A stretch of DNA of 64,000 bases from CBFGTV01 sp965652145 (GTDB taxonomy: Bacteria; Bacillota; Clostridia; Peptostreptococcales; Natronincolaceae), in assembly GCA_965652145.1 (NCBI GenBank), contig CBFGTV010000011.1, positions 4,432 to 68,431 on the forward strand, read 5' to 3'. Shown here piece by piece: positions 18,175 through 26,760 of this stretch. How positions within the stretch are numbered: position 1 is the stretch's first letter; every line of letters starts with the position of its first letter. The notes beneath the pieces are model-generated. The model saw only the letters and a list, made by a program, of their open reading frames with translations, was not told the DNA's origin and made no database searches. The position numbers and the translations under genes were made by a program.

Positions 18175-18224
18175 CAAAAAACCCAGCATAGACTGAATTG
18201 GGAAAATGCTACAGCCTGCCGGGT
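18175..18224 (-). terminator. Terminator after yhaM
   Basis: ACCCGGCA (18217-18224) pairs with TGCTGGGT (18181-18188, one G-U), followed by a T-run on the minus strand. The loop is long and holds a second alternative pairing (AGCAT/ATGCT). Confidence 0.6.
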
Positions 18225-18229
18225 GATCT

Positions 18230-19198
18230 TTATCCTTTTTTGTAATATTCTGTTCCCATGTTCCAAAGCTTACCTGTAAAGGGCTCTTCCTTAGCTTCTT
18301 CCTCCTTCATAAAGGATAAAATGCTCTCGATGTCCCCTGACATTTTATCGGCATGATGTAAAATTTGTGCCTCTACGGTTTTGGGCAGCACAGGGGAACC
18401 ATATTCCAGCTTACCATGATGGCCTAATATGCCATTGAGAATAATGAGCTTATCCTCTTGATTAAAGTCCTCTATTTGATTAATTACATTCAGGGTTTCA
18501 TGGGCGCCTAAAAAAATATGCCCCAGCATGGTACCCTCCTCTGTAAAGCCTATGGCTGGTAGGGGCTTGTACTCATATATTTTAGCCCAGTCATGAAGCA
18601 ATCCCATGACAATTAATCTGTCTATCTGTCTTTGGGAAAGCTTTTTGGTCATAGCTACAGAATATGAAAACTTTAGCACCTCTAAAACATGCTGCAGCAA
18701 ACCGTTATAAAAATTATGATGAACCTGGCGGGCAGCAGGATAGGTTATAAATTTTTCAAAATAGGTCTCATTGAAAATCATCCGATCTAATAGCTCTCTG
18801 AGATGGGGCGCCTCCACCTTTTCATAAAAATAAATCAGCCCCTTTTTCAAGGTTTCAATTCCCCAATCACTAACCGGCAGCAGGTCTTCTACTTTCACCT
18901 GGCCCTCTGCTACTCTGGCCATCTGCTTCACCGTTAGCTGTAGTTGACCCTGGTATTCCCCTACCAGCACTGTTAGCCTTAGTATTTCACTATCCCTCAA
19001 TTCCTGCAGAAAATCTTGATTTTCTTCATAATCCCAGCACTTTGCCTCTACCCTTTTGCTGGCATCCTGAAGGGTAAAATCTGCATATTTTTTATCGTTT
19101 TTGGTGGTCTTAATTTTCAGCTCCACCACCATGGCAACAACTTCTACCTGTTGATTTAGGTGACGCTTATCTATTTCCTTTAACTGCCTAATTAGCAT
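18230..19198 (-). CDS. yhaM: YhaM-type 3'-5' exoribonuclease (OB fold plus HD domain)
   Basis: 322 residues, close to YhaM/CBF1 (~314). Seen: an N-terminal OB-fold nucleic-acid-binding domain (about 15-100), then an HD domain with HH (160-161), H170 and LLHDWAK (H202, D203), plus GHHG near residue 258. Known for the family: metal-dependent 3'-5' exonuclease of RNA and single-stranded DNA. The ATG follows AGGAGG, which overlaps the stop of the upstream membrane-protein gene. It is co-located with addBA but separated from it by a terminator and a promoter. Confidence 0.9.
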   Translation of the reverse strand: MLIRQLKEIDKRHLNQQVEVVAMVVELKIKTTKNDKKYADFTLQDASKRVEAKCWDYEENQDFLQELRDSEILRLTVLVGEYQGQLQLTVKQMARVAEGQVKVEDLLPVSDWGIETLKKGLIYFYEKVEAPHLRELLDRMIFNETYFEKFITYPAARQVHHNFYNGLLQHVLEVLKFSYSVAMTKKLSQRQIDRLIVMGLLHDWAKIYEYKPLPAIGFTEEGTMLGHIFLGAHETLNVINQIEDFNQEDKLIILNGILGHHGKLEYGSPVLPKTVEAQILHHADKMSGDIESILSFMKEEEAKEEPFTGKLWNMGTEYYKKG

Positions 19199-19207
19199 GA
19201 CTTCCTC

Positions 19208-19591
19208 CTAAAACACATAAAATTTAAGGGTTTCCAACAGGGCAGCAATGGCAAGCACCACAAAGGCTCTTAAATAAGCTACCCATTGCCTCCTCATTTT
19301 TTCTCTCCGTTCCTTCATGGAAAGCTGTACTTCCTCCTTGGAATAGGTCTGTTTACGGCCCTCAAAGAGTTGAAACAAAGCCGGGGCACTGAACAGTGCA
19401 AGGAGGATCATCAATACGCCCAGAATATAAATTAACCTAATGGCACCACCAACCGGGTCAAGGTTCCTGACAAGGCCATAGATAAATCCAATTCCCCCGG
19501 CCCCCAGTGCACCAATGGCTCCCTGCTTAAGGGCTCTCTTGATTCCAATGTAAATTTGCTCCCTTGGGGTGGTCAATTCATCCTTTTTCAT
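19208..19591 (-). CDS. Hypothetical membrane protein, 127 residues
   Basis: Unrecognised. Seen: a basic N-terminus, a hydrophobic glycine-rich segment (about 24-42), a helix at 50-72, a charged Arg/Lys-rich stretch (78-100) and a C-terminal helix. AGGAGG precedes the ATG at 19591. It ends nine bases before yhaM and probably forms an operon with it. Confidence 0.7.
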   Translation of the reverse strand: MKKDELTTPREQIYIGIKRALKQGAIGALGAGGIGFIYGLVRNLDPVGGAIRLIYILGVLMILLALFSAPALFQLFEGRKQTYSKEEVQLSMKERREKMRRQWVAYLRAFVVLAIAALLETLKFYVF

Positions 19592-19795
19592 TTTTATAGC
19601 CTCCTATCGCCCATCAATCTTCCTTCAACAGGCTCGACCCTGTAATTTATTTAATTTCTATATTGGAATATAAAAGTCCTTTATACTGATATAAAATTCT
19701 TTGTTTAAATTTAGCCATAGGGGGTAATTGTTATAAGGGCGTCCACTTGATCTATTGATTGGCGTCGATTTATTTTTAAAGGGAGGAATTTTTTT

Positions 19796-20353
19796 ATGAA
19801 TCACATGACCGAATCTAATTTAAAATCTGCATTTGGCGGAGAAAGTATGGCCCATATGCGTTATTTAGTGTGGGGCGAATTTGCTGCAAAGGAAGGCTAT
19901 CCCAATGTAGCAAACCTATTTAAGGCTGTAGCCTATGCAGAGCGAATCCATGCAGGGAATCATTTCAGAGAATTAAAGAATGAAGTTGGAGATGCATCTG
20001 TTACTGCCGGCGCTGGCTTTGGTTTAACCACCACCTCAGAAAATTTACAGGGTGCCATTGATGGAGAAAACCATGAAATTGAACAAATGTATCCTGCCTT
20101 CATTGCTGTGGCCGAGCTACAAAAAGAAAAGGGCAGCATTCGTACCTTTCAATTTGCATTAGAGGCAGAAAGGTGTCACAGCAAGCTGTTCTCAGATGCC
20201 AAGGCTGCTGTAGATGCTAAAAAAGACTTCGACGCTGATACTGTACATGTTTGCGATGTCTGTGGCTATACGCTGACAGGTGATTTAAAGGATAACTGCC
20301 CTGTTTGTAAAGCCAAAACTGATCTGTTCACTACCTTTGTAACAGAAAAATAA
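19796..20353 (+). CDS. rbr: Rubrerythrin
   Basis: 185 residues. A diiron peroxidase that protects anaerobes from hydrogen peroxide, taking electrons from rubredoxin. Seen: an N-terminal ferritin-like helical domain with the ligand motifs GESMAHMRY and AYAERIHAGNHF, a second ligand set ENHEIEQMYPAF and ALEAERCHSKLF, and a C-terminal rubredoxin-like zinc ribbon with VCDVCGY and CPVCKAK. GGGAGG precedes the ATG. It is a single-gene unit with a strong terminator, convergent with psd. Confidence 0.97.
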   Translation: MNHMTESNLKSAFGGESMAHMRYLVWGEFAAKEGYPNVANLFKAVAYAERIHAGNHFRELKNEVGDASVTAGAGFGLTTTSENLQGAIDGENHEIEQMYPAFIAVAELQKEKGSIRTFQFALEAERCHSKLFSDAKAAVDAKKDFDADTVHVCDVCGYTLTGDLKDNCPVCKAKTDLFTTFVTEK

Positions 20354-20396
20354 TACATAAAAAATGACGACCCCGTGTCGTCATTTTTTATGTATT
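20352..20396. terminator. Bidirectional terminator between rbr and psd
   Basis: A perfect 20-base inverted repeat (20352-20371 with 20377-20396) around a 5-base loop. The A-rich and T-rich ends let it work in both directions for these convergent genes. Confidence 0.92.
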
Positions 20397-20398
20397 CA

Positions 20399-21307
20399 TT
20401 ATACTTGATGATAATTTAAGGCAGTACCAATGCCTTCGCCCATGATTACTCTGGTTTCATAGCCCTGGGCTGTATGATTTAATAAATCCTCATCAATTTC
20501 TATCTGATCCTTTTTGATAAACAGAATCGTTGTCGAACCCCCAAATTTGAAATATCCCTTTTCCTGCCCCTTTTCAACCATGGCTTCAGGTTGATAGGTT
20601 TGTACAATACTGCCTACCCCGGTGGCTCCCACCTCAACCAATAATATTTTTCCAAAATGTTTACTTTCAAAAATAGTCAGTTCTCTTTTATTTTGACAAT
20701 AGAGCTTTGGGATTTTATTAAGGGCCCTAGGATTCACCGAGTAGTAATTTCCCTTGATGGGTATGCTTTTTTGGGGAATTCCGTCGTCAGGAAAATGAAA
20801 CCGATGATAGTCTGCCGGAGCCAACCGTACCACTATACAGACCCCACCATGATATTCTGCTGCCAGGTCTTCCTTTCCAATCAGCTCTGCCAGCGAGTAT
20901 TCCATCTTCTTGACCTGAAGAAGCCCATGGATATCAATATTGTCGTAGGCTAAAAGCTTCCCATCGGCAGGCGAAGCAAGCCGATGGGCCCCTGGGTCTG
21001 TGGGACGGGCAGCAGACTTCAGCTCTCTGATGAAAAAATCGTTAAAGCTTCGGTACCCTTCAATATTTTCTTGAAGGGCTTCCTTCATGTTGATTCCGTG
21101 ATTTTCAACAAAGGCCTTTATCCTCTTTTTACTCAAGGCCGTATTCATAAACCTCCCCATTAAATTAGAAAAAAATCGCTTTTTAATTAACAGCTCTAAG
21201 AAGCTATTGCCAATGCTGCTTTCATAGCTCCATCGAATTAACCTGTCTCCGGGAACCATTTCGATTCTTTTTTCTCCTGTTTTCCGATCAATATATCTAA
21301 TTTCCAT
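20399..21307 (-). CDS. psd: Phosphatidylserine decarboxylase
   Basis: 302 residues. It makes phosphatidylethanolamine from phosphatidylserine at the membrane. Seen: the pyruvoyl self-cleavage motif GGST near the C-terminus (YFKFGGSTTILF), the HRFHFP segment and the ASPADGK motif (about 112) typical of the family. The ATG at 21307 follows AAGGA. A TATAAT box on the minus strand at 21343-21348 is a possible promoter. No phosphatidylserine synthase gene is next to it. Confidence 0.95.
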   Translation of the reverse strand: MEIRYIDRKTGEKRIEMVPGDRLIRWSYESSIGNSFLELLIKKRFFSNLMGRFMNTALSKKRIKAFVENHGINMKEALQENIEGYRSFNDFFIRELKSAARPTDPGAHRLASPADGKLLAYDNIDIHGLLQVKKMEYSLAELIGKEDLAAEYHGGVCIVVRLAPADYHRFHFPDDGIPQKSIPIKGNYYSVNPRALNKIPKLYCQNKRELTIFESKHFGKILLVEVGATGVGSIVQTYQPEAMVEKGQEKGYFKFGGSTTILFIKKDQIEIDEDLLNHTAQGYETRVIMGEGIGTALNYHQV

Positions 21308-21539
21308 TATCTCATTCCTTCACAATATTTGTAGACCAGACTATTATACTATATTGTTTGAAGGGTTAAAATAGTATTTATCAATCGTGAGCTATTTTTA
21401 GAGCTTCTTGTCTGATGCAGCCTGGCCTGTCATCAGCCATTGCCTTCTCCTTTTTCTCACTTTTTACCTAATATTATACTTTTTCTTCAATTGTTTAAAT
21501 CATAATAATTGAATCTATTTTGATAATATGGTAAGCTAG

Positions 21540-21555
21540 TACCAAGATTTTGGTA
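21540..21555. promoter_or_regulatory. Inverted repeat upstream of larE, possible operator
   Basis: TACCAA-GATT-TTGGTA lies about 32 bases upstream of the larE start. The rest of the psd-larE gap (21308-21587) shows no gene. Confidence 0.35.
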
Positions 21556-21587
21556 TGTTACGTCGTTTTTAAAGGAGGATTAAAAAT

Positions 21588-22418
21588 ATGGAGCTTCAGC
21601 AAAAATTAACCCAGCTAAAGGATATCTTGAAAAACCTTGAAGGTGCTGCCATCGCCTTTTCTGGAGGGGTAGATAGTACTTTTTTATTAAAGGTAGCCCA
21701 TGATGTTTTAGGAGATCGAGTTATTGGCGTCACTGCCAGGTCATCCACCTACCCTGAAAGGGAGTTCAAGGAAGCCCAGCAATATGCCAGGGATTTTGGG
21801 GTAAAGCATGTGGTGATAGTTTCAGAGGAATTGGAGATTGATGGATTTTCAAAAAATCCCGTGAATCGCTGCTATTATTGTAAGCATGAGCTATTTACCA
21901 AAGTGCGATCAGTGGCCCAGGAGCATGGTCTAAAGCACGTATTGGACGGCTCAAATTTTGATGATCTTTCAGATTACCGGCCCGGTATGCATGCTGCCTC
22001 GGAATTGAAGGTGATCAGCCCCCTTAAGGAAGCCCAGCTAACCAAGGATGATATTCGCCAATTATCAAAGGAAATGGGTATTCCCACCTGGAATAAGCCT
22101 GCCTTTGCCTGTCTTTCTTCCCGATTCCCCTACGGCAATGAAATAACCATGGAAAAGCTGAAAATGGTAGAGCTGGCAGAACAATACTTACTGGATCTAG
22201 GCTTTAAGCAAATTCGAGTACGACATCATGAGAAAATTGCCCGTATTGAGGTGGCGAAGGGCGAACGGGTACGATTTTTTGATCTGGACCTGATGGATCA
22301 GGTTGGCACCTATATGCGGGAAATTGGTTTTGATTATGTTACCCTGGATCTATTGGGGTATCGTACAGGCAGTATGAACGAGGTTCTAACAGAGGAATCA
22401 AAGATACTCAATGCATAA
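21588..22418 (+). CDS. larE: LarE-type ATP-dependent sacrificial sulfur transferase
   Basis: 276 residues. LarE adenylylates and thiolates pyridinium biscarboxylic acid mononucleotide while making the nickel-pincer cofactor of lactate racemase-family enzymes. Seen: a PP-loop SGGVDS (25-30), NRCYYCKHEL (C95, C98) and the LarE signature PAFACLSSRFPYG with C175, at the place of the sacrificial Cys176 of the Lactobacillus enzyme. AAAGGAGG precedes the ATG. No larA, larB or larC lies in the window, so its partners would be elsewhere. Confidence 0.93.
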   Translation: MELQQKLTQLKDILKNLEGAAIAFSGGVDSTFLLKVAHDVLGDRVIGVTARSSTYPEREFKEAQQYARDFGVKHVVIVSEELEIDGFSKNPVNRCYYCKHELFTKVRSVAQEHGLKHVLDGSNFDDLSDYRPGMHAASELKVISPLKEAQLTKDDIRQLSKEMGIPTWNKPAFACLSSRFPYGNEITMEKLKMVELAEQYLLDLGFKQIRVRHHEKIARIEVAKGERVRFFDLDLMDQVGTYMREIGFDYVTLDLLGYRTGSMNEVLTEESKILNA

Positions 22419-22441
22419 TTGTAAAGATTCAGCTGTTTTAG

Positions 22442-22476
22442 AAAAGTGGTCTCCTTGCAGGGAGACCACTTTTTTT
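22442..22476. terminator. Terminator of larE, likely bidirectional
   Basis: A perfect stem of about 13 bases (22442-22454 with 22461-22473), with a T-run on the plus strand to 22476 and A-bases at the left that also give Ts on the minus strand. Confidence 0.88.
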
Positions 22477-22492
22477 CAATGGGAATTTTCTC

Positions 22493-24169
22493 TTATGCCT
22501 CAAGTCTTTGATATTTTTTATCGGCTAATCTATAGAGCATGGAAAGGCCAATAATAGATAATCCCAGTATAATTAAAGCAAAAATCAGATAAATCACCAA
22601 TGGTGACACATTGGTTTTTAATAGCAGCCTTGTTAACAGGAAGCACAGCAATAGGAAGGCTGCTGTGGCCAGCATATGAAAGAAAACATTTAAGTTCTGT
22701 TTAACAGCCTCCTGAGGATTGGTCCATTCAAGCTTTGGCCTAATTAAATCAATGATGATTCCCACCAGTATCATCAGGAATGATCCTAAAAAGCTAAGGA
22801 TTAAAATTATCAAGGTCTCTTGCAGGGGAAGCCTGAAAACTACGACCAACGCAATCAGGCTGGCAAAGATTGTTATACAATTGATGGCCAGGGAATGGAG
22901 CAGCTTACCCTTTATTTGGCTCCTTGGTGCCATGGGAATCATTTTTGAAATCCAAAAATCCTTCCCCTCCCTTGAAATGGTAGTGGCCGCCACCACATTC
23001 ATGCTGCTGCTGAAAATAATAAAGGCACTGGCAATCAGTACAAGATAGATTGGGGGGATACTGTGTACCAGCATTAGCATCTGTTGAAAACCCTCCTGCT
23101 GTCCGCTGAAAAGAACTAAAATAATCATAATTGGCCCAAGGATGGCTCCTATCAGGCCATTCAACACATAGACAGGGGTCCTTAGCATCAATCTCCACTC
23201 TCTCCAAAAGATAGCCATCACAGGACTTTTGCTTTGATTGTATTTTTTATTGATCTCCTCTGACGTTAAGACTTTGCGATTTCGATTTGTTTCCTGGCCT
23301 GAAAGAAGACCTCGATAAAAAATTAAGTTGCTAATCCAGAGCAGGAATAAAAACAATAATGCAGAAGCCAACATAAAAAGGGCTAAGTAGCCAAGGCCCA
23401 TTGCTCCATCCTGGGTAATGCCCAGGGTCGCCCAGATGCTGGGAGGAAACCGTTGGCCCACCAGCTTTATTAAGTCCATCTGACCGCTTAAGAGCCTTTG
23501 AAAATAGGCTTGATCCATCCCCTCTAGTCGATTACCAACAAAGAGATTAAAGCCCATGGCAAAAAGAAATACTGCAATCCCCCCTAATACGGCCAGAAGA
23601 TCCTTACGCTTTTTCAGATTAATAAAGCGCATCAATATGACCACTATAAGGGTTGCCAGCACCAGGGGCAGCACTGGGGAGGCTAAGGCCACCAACAGTC
23701 CCTTGATCCAATAGATAATCCCTTGATTGGTTCCCCTGCCGTAGATCCATAGGGGCGGCAGCAAAATAGGGAGCAGGGTTAAATATTCATAAAACATAAT
23801 CCCGACAAATTTGCTTCCTAAAACCTCATAGGGTCGTAGGGGCAAAGGCACCAAAAGGTCTAGATCCTGCGAAAAATAAAACACACTCATTACGTAGAAA
23901 AATCCAAATAACAAAACCAGTATCTGGGCTGCAAGAAAGGAAATCGTAATTACCAGCTCCGGTTGATTTAATTGACTGGCAGCAAAGTAAATTTCATTCA
24001 TTAAAACACTGTACAGGGCCATCAGGGAACCAATTCCAACTGCCACTGCGATTAAAACCAGGCCATAGTTCAACAGCTTTTTTTTGTTTGTTCTGGCTGA
24101 ATACTTAATGGCAGAAATGCCAAGGTTTACCCGAAGGTTAGTTTTAATTAATGACAACATTCTATTCAT
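22493..24169 (-). CDS. ABC transporter permease, 558 residues
   Basis: A polytopic membrane protein with about 12 hydrophobic segments in two halves and a charged central loop (about 300-320). It resembles large ABC-2-like export permeases that pair with a single ATPase. It overlaps the upstream ATPase gene by 8 bases, so the two form one transporter. The substrate cannot be told; peptides, lipids or drugs are typical for such pairs. Confidence 0.85.
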   Translation of the reverse strand: MNRMLSLIKTNLRVNLGISAIKYSARTNKKKLLNYGLVLIAVAVGIGSLMALYSVLMNEIYFAASQLNQPELVITISFLAAQILVLLFGFFYVMSVFYFSQDLDLLVPLPLRPYEVLGSKFVGIMFYEYLTLLPILLPPLWIYGRGTNQGIIYWIKGLLVALASPVLPLVLATLIVVILMRFINLKKRKDLLAVLGGIAVFLFAMGFNLFVGNRLEGMDQAYFQRLLSGQMDLIKLVGQRFPPSIWATLGITQDGAMGLGYLALFMLASALLFLFLLWISNLIFYRGLLSGQETNRNRKVLTSEEINKKYNQSKSPVMAIFWREWRLMLRTPVYVLNGLIGAILGPIMIILVLFSGQQEGFQQMLMLVHSIPPIYLVLIASAFIIFSSSMNVVAATTISREGKDFWISKMIPMAPRSQIKGKLLHSLAINCITIFASLIALVVVFRLPLQETLIILILSFLGSFLMILVGIIIDLIRPKLEWTNPQEAVKQNLNVFFHMLATAAFLLLCFLLTRLLLKTNVSPLVIYLIFALIILGLSIIGLSMLYRLADKKYQRLEA

Positions 24170-24887
24170 CTTCAGTCAACTCCAGGAAAATATTTTCCAG
24201 GGATTCGGCCTGATCTCCCTGCCTTAGCTCTTCAAGGGTACCAATGGCAATAAGCTTTCCCCGGTTAATAATACCAATTCGGTCACAAAGCTTTTCTGCC
24301 ACCTCTAACACGTGGGTGGAAAAGAAAACGGTGTTTCCCTGGTCACAATGCTCTCGCATCAGTATTTTAAGCTGATGGGCCGACTTAGGGTCTAATCCCA
24401 CCAGGGGCTCATCCAAAATCCATAGGGCCGGGTTGTGAATTAATGCAGCAGTTAACACAATTTTCTGCTTCATCCCATGGGAGTAGCTTTTAATCAGGTC
24501 ACCGGCCGCATCATTTAGTCCAAAGGTCTCAAGAAAATATTCCATCCGTTTTCTTCTGACCTCCTTTGACACCCCATATACATCGGCGATAAAGTTAATA
24601 TACTCGACCCCTGTTAATCGTTCATAGGCATTGGCACTATCGGGCACATAGCCAATATTAATCTTTGCATTAATGGTGTCTTTTTGATTATCATAGCCTT
24701 TAATTTCTATTTTACCTCCATCTGGATTCAAAAGGCCCACCATCATCTTAATCGTAGTGGTTTTCCCAGCACCATTAGGGCCGAGGAAACCAAAAATTTC
24801 TCCGGGCTTTACATGAAGCGAGAGGTCATCAACTGCTTTAATTTTCCCCTTATTGTAGTTTTTGGTCAGGTGTTCGATTTTAACCAT
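24162..24887 (-). CDS. ABC transporter ATPase
   Basis: 241 residues. Seen: Walker A GPNGAGKT, signature SYSHGMKQK, Walker B LWILDEP and the H-loop STHVLE. The ATG at 24887 is favoured over one at 24908 because AAGGAGG lies between them at good spacing. It energises the overlapping permease. A C-terminal tail of ~25 residues follows the ATPase core. Confidence 0.93.
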   Translation of the reverse strand: MVKIEHLTKNYNKGKIKAVDDLSLHVKPGEIFGFLGPNGAGKTTTIKMMVGLLNPDGGKIEIKGYDNQKDTINAKINIGYVPDSANAYERLTGVEYINFIADVYGVSKEVRRKRMEYFLETFGLNDAAGDLIKSYSHGMKQKIVLTAALIHNPALWILDEPLVGLDPKSAHQLKILMREHCDQGNTVFFSTHVLEVAEKLCDRIGIINRGKLIAIGTLEELRQGDQAESLENIFLELTEDE

Positions 24888-25040
24888 CTTACCTGCCTCC
24901 TTAATCATTTTTAGATGCTATTCAATATTATAACGAAAAAATTAAAAATAAGTTTGTATCTATTATTTATTATAGTCAAGCTCTGTGATATTTATTGGAT
25001 TCAAATAAAAAATCCACAGAATATCAGCCACCATAATGTA

Positions 25041-25082
25041 AAGCTAGTACCCTGTGCCATTACAACGGCGCAGGGTACTAGC
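25041..25082 (-). terminator. Long hairpin after the 148-residue gene
   Basis: A 16-base stem (25043-25058 with 25067-25082, one G-U) lies directly after the stop at 25094. The T-run on the minus strand is weak. Confidence 0.6.
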
Positions 25083-25093
25083 TGCTTTGTTAA

Positions 25094-25540
25094 CTAAAAC
25101 TTCCTTGCAAAATGCCATCTTTTGAAATGATATATTTTAAATTCACTGGTAAATAGGGTTCCTGTATCAATATCGATAATATAGGTATAATTGATTTCAG
25201 ATATATTGGGCATCAGCGTAATATCCACATAATAAAGCCTTCTATTAAGATTAAAATGATTATCTTCGAAAAAATATCTCAGGTTCTTTTCATTATCCCA
25301 TTTAATGCCCTCTGCAGCTGGGTATAGGCCTTCCGCTTTATAATAGGCTTTAATATTGGCATCTACCATTTCATACTCTATAAGATACTTTTCATAGTTA
25401 TAATCCTCAAACATAAAGTATATTGGCAAACTCATCCCCATCAGAATAACCAGAGCAAAGGTAAAGAAAATCCGTTTTCCGGTGTATTTTGTTTGTTTAA
25501 CAACAAATAAGTCTTCTAATTTACCTTTAATTTTTTCCAT
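25094..25540 (-). CDS. Hypothetical single-pass membrane protein, 148 residues
   Basis: Unrecognised. Seen: a basic N-terminus, one membrane helix (about 25-43) and an external domain rich in Tyr, Asn and Asp, ending in a Lys/Arg/His-rich tail. The ATG follows AAGGGGG. It stands alone between the ABC exporter and the Agr genes and reads in the same direction as both. Pseudopilin-like proteins share this size and layout, but the prepilin cleavage motif is absent. Confidence 0.65.
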   Translation of the reverse strand: MEKIKGKLEDLFVVKQTKYTGKRIFFTFALVILMGMSLPIYFMFEDYNYEKYLIEYEMVDANIKAYYKAEGLYPAAEGIKWDNEKNLRYFFEDNHFNLNRRLYYVDITLMPNISEINYTYIIDIDTGTLFTSEFKIYHFKRWHFARKF

Positions 25541-25885
25541 CGCAATCCCCCTTAAACGATCATAGTTACTTACTTTTCATTATAAACTATTTTTACTTGT
25601 ATTTCCTTATATTTTTGGCAATAAGGATTGGAGGCTTTCAGTGTGATCGTTAATACATAGAAAATACCCACCTTTACAGAATGCTAAAAAACAGGGTCTT
25701 TGAGGCGATGCTTTTAAGACCCTGTTTGATAACCATATCATCTATTCACAAAGCAACCAGTGCTTTTTACACACTGGCTGTAAATTTTACTATACTGTAC
25801 TATTTTTAATGCTTGCTTATAAATAATCCTTATTCCTTGTCCCTTTCTTTTACCCGTTGAATCACCTATGAATGTCTATTTACAA
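25541..25885 (-). other. 345-base region downstream of agrD
   Basis: It holds the agrBD terminator (25683-25727) and a minor CCAGTG/CACTGG hairpin near 25770. A 44-codon minus-strand frame near 25740 runs through the terminator and lacks a ribosome site, so no gene is called here. The roughly 160 bases between agrD and the terminator are an unusually long 3' untranslated region. Confidence 0.6.
25683..25727 (-). terminator. Terminator of agrBD
   Basis: A perfect 12-base stem (25689-25700 with 25716-25727), followed on the minus strand by TTTTTTA. Confidence 0.88.
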
Positions 25886-26005
25886 CTATTTAATTAGCTT
25901 TTTGGGTACTTGAGGCTGATAAAAAAACATAAAGCAGTTGGTAGAAACATTAAAGTTCACTAATCCTTCAGCGGCCATAGCCAAACCATTAAATAACAGT
26001 TTCAT
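25886..26005 (-). CDS. agrD: AgrD-like autoinducing peptide precursor
   Basis: 39 codons. The ATG at 26005 lies inside the end of agrB (17-base overlap) behind GGAGGAGTAAAA. Seen: an amphipathic leader (MKLLFNGLAMAAEGL), then the signal core STNCFMFFYQPQVPKKL with one Cys, aromatic residues and the acidic-poor P-x-x-P tail typical of cyclic-lactone autoinducer (AgrD) peptides in Clostridia. AgrB would cleave the tail after the aromatic stretch and close a thiolactone on Cys24. The exact ring end (probably around residues 28-29) is inferred. Confidence 0.92.
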   Translation of the reverse strand: MKLLFNGLAMAAEGLVNFNVSTNCFMFFYQPQVPKKLIK

Positions 26006-26603
26006 TTTTACTCCTCCTCATCAATTGTTTAATTTTACTTACCTTTATTAAGGTCAACGCTTCAATTAAGAAGCCCAAGGATGCAATGACTGAATGATAT
26101 TGAAATGTTGGTATGAGTATAGAACTAATCAAAATCAGTATGCTGCCTATGGTAATAACCATAATGCTTCTATGACGATTTTTTCTCTTTTCCGATTCAG
26201 AAAGGGGCTTATTTGGTGAATCAATAGGTGAAAATAATAGGACCATTATATTTGAAAGAATAAGGATCATTGATAGAGTTAAAACTACTGAACTATAACC
26301 AATCATTAAGCTGCTCAGCCAAATGCTTCCATATACTAAGACAACGGTTACAGCAAAACATTTAAAGTATGAATGGGCATGGACACCACCTGCAAAAATT
26401 CGCAATAAACCAAAGGACAAGACGAAAATAACGGTTTCCGTCAAATACCCTGTTACCATCCCCAATATAACAAGACCGGTTCCCTTTAATATCATCGAGA
26501 GTAAAAGCTGAAAACCATAGCTGTATACCTCTTTGTCTTCCAGGGTTATAATCTTTTCTTTTATTAATTTGTCTGCCAATTTAACAGAGGCTTGTTCAAT
26601 CAT
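25989..26603 (-). CDS. agrB: AgrB: membrane peptidase that processes AgrD
   Basis: 204 residues with about five or six membrane helices. Seen: the catalytic His in GGVHAHS (H75) and Cys in YFKCF (C82), the conserved pair of AgrB cysteine endopeptidases. The ATG at 26603 is favoured over a GTG at 26612 because AAAGGGTG gives proper spacing. It cleaves the AgrD tail and forms the thiolactone. Its end overlaps agrD. It has its own promoter region after the agrC terminator. Confidence 0.95.
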   Translation of the reverse strand: MIEQASVKLADKLIKEKIITLEDKEVYSYGFQLLLSMILKGTGLVILGMVTGYLTETVIFVLSFGLLRIFAGGVHAHSYFKCFAVTVVLVYGSIWLSSLMIGYSSVVLTLSMILILSNIMVLLFSPIDSPNKPLSESEKRKNRHRSIMVITIGSILILISSILIPTFQYHSVIASLGFLIEALTLIKVSKIKQLMRRSKNETVI

Positions 26604-26631
26604 TTTGATCACCCTTTTTTAAGGTAATTGT

Positions 26632-26711
26632 ATTATACAAAATATACCATTCCTTACGAAATCCTGCAACCTCCTTTGCAAAAGTGGTCGTTTTTTTGTC
26701 ATAATTGACAA
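26632..26711 (-). promoter_or_regulatory. Candidate agrBD promoter with an upstream inverted repeat
   Basis: On the minus strand a perfect TATAAT (26632-26637) has only a poor -35 (TTCGTA), as in activator-dependent promoters. An inverted repeat TTGTCA-N4-TGACAA (26696-26711) lies upstream. AgrA may act here, but clear LytTR direct repeats were not found. Confidence 0.5.
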
Positions 26712-26726
26712 GGCTTTTTCTTTACG

Positions 26727-26760
26727 ATAAAAATAACCAGTTATTCCGGTCTACTGGTTA
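26727..26760 (-). terminator. Terminator of agrAC
   Basis: An 8-base stem TAACCAGT/ACTGGTTA (26734-26741 with 26753-26760) with a T-run (ATTTTTA) on the minus strand. The agrC stop codon lies in the loop. Confidence 0.7.

Noticed and set aside
25620..25745. A 44-codon minus-strand frame downstream of agrD
   Set aside because: It reads through the strong agrBD terminator and has no ribosome site.
25755..25790. A small CCAGTG/CACTGG hairpin
   Set aside because: Short stem and no T-run, so not called as a terminator; a clear one follows.
26640..26700. LytTR-type direct repeats for AgrA
   Set aside because: Only short TTGCA repeats at 12 bases were seen, which do not fit the usual 9-base repeats about 21 bases apart.
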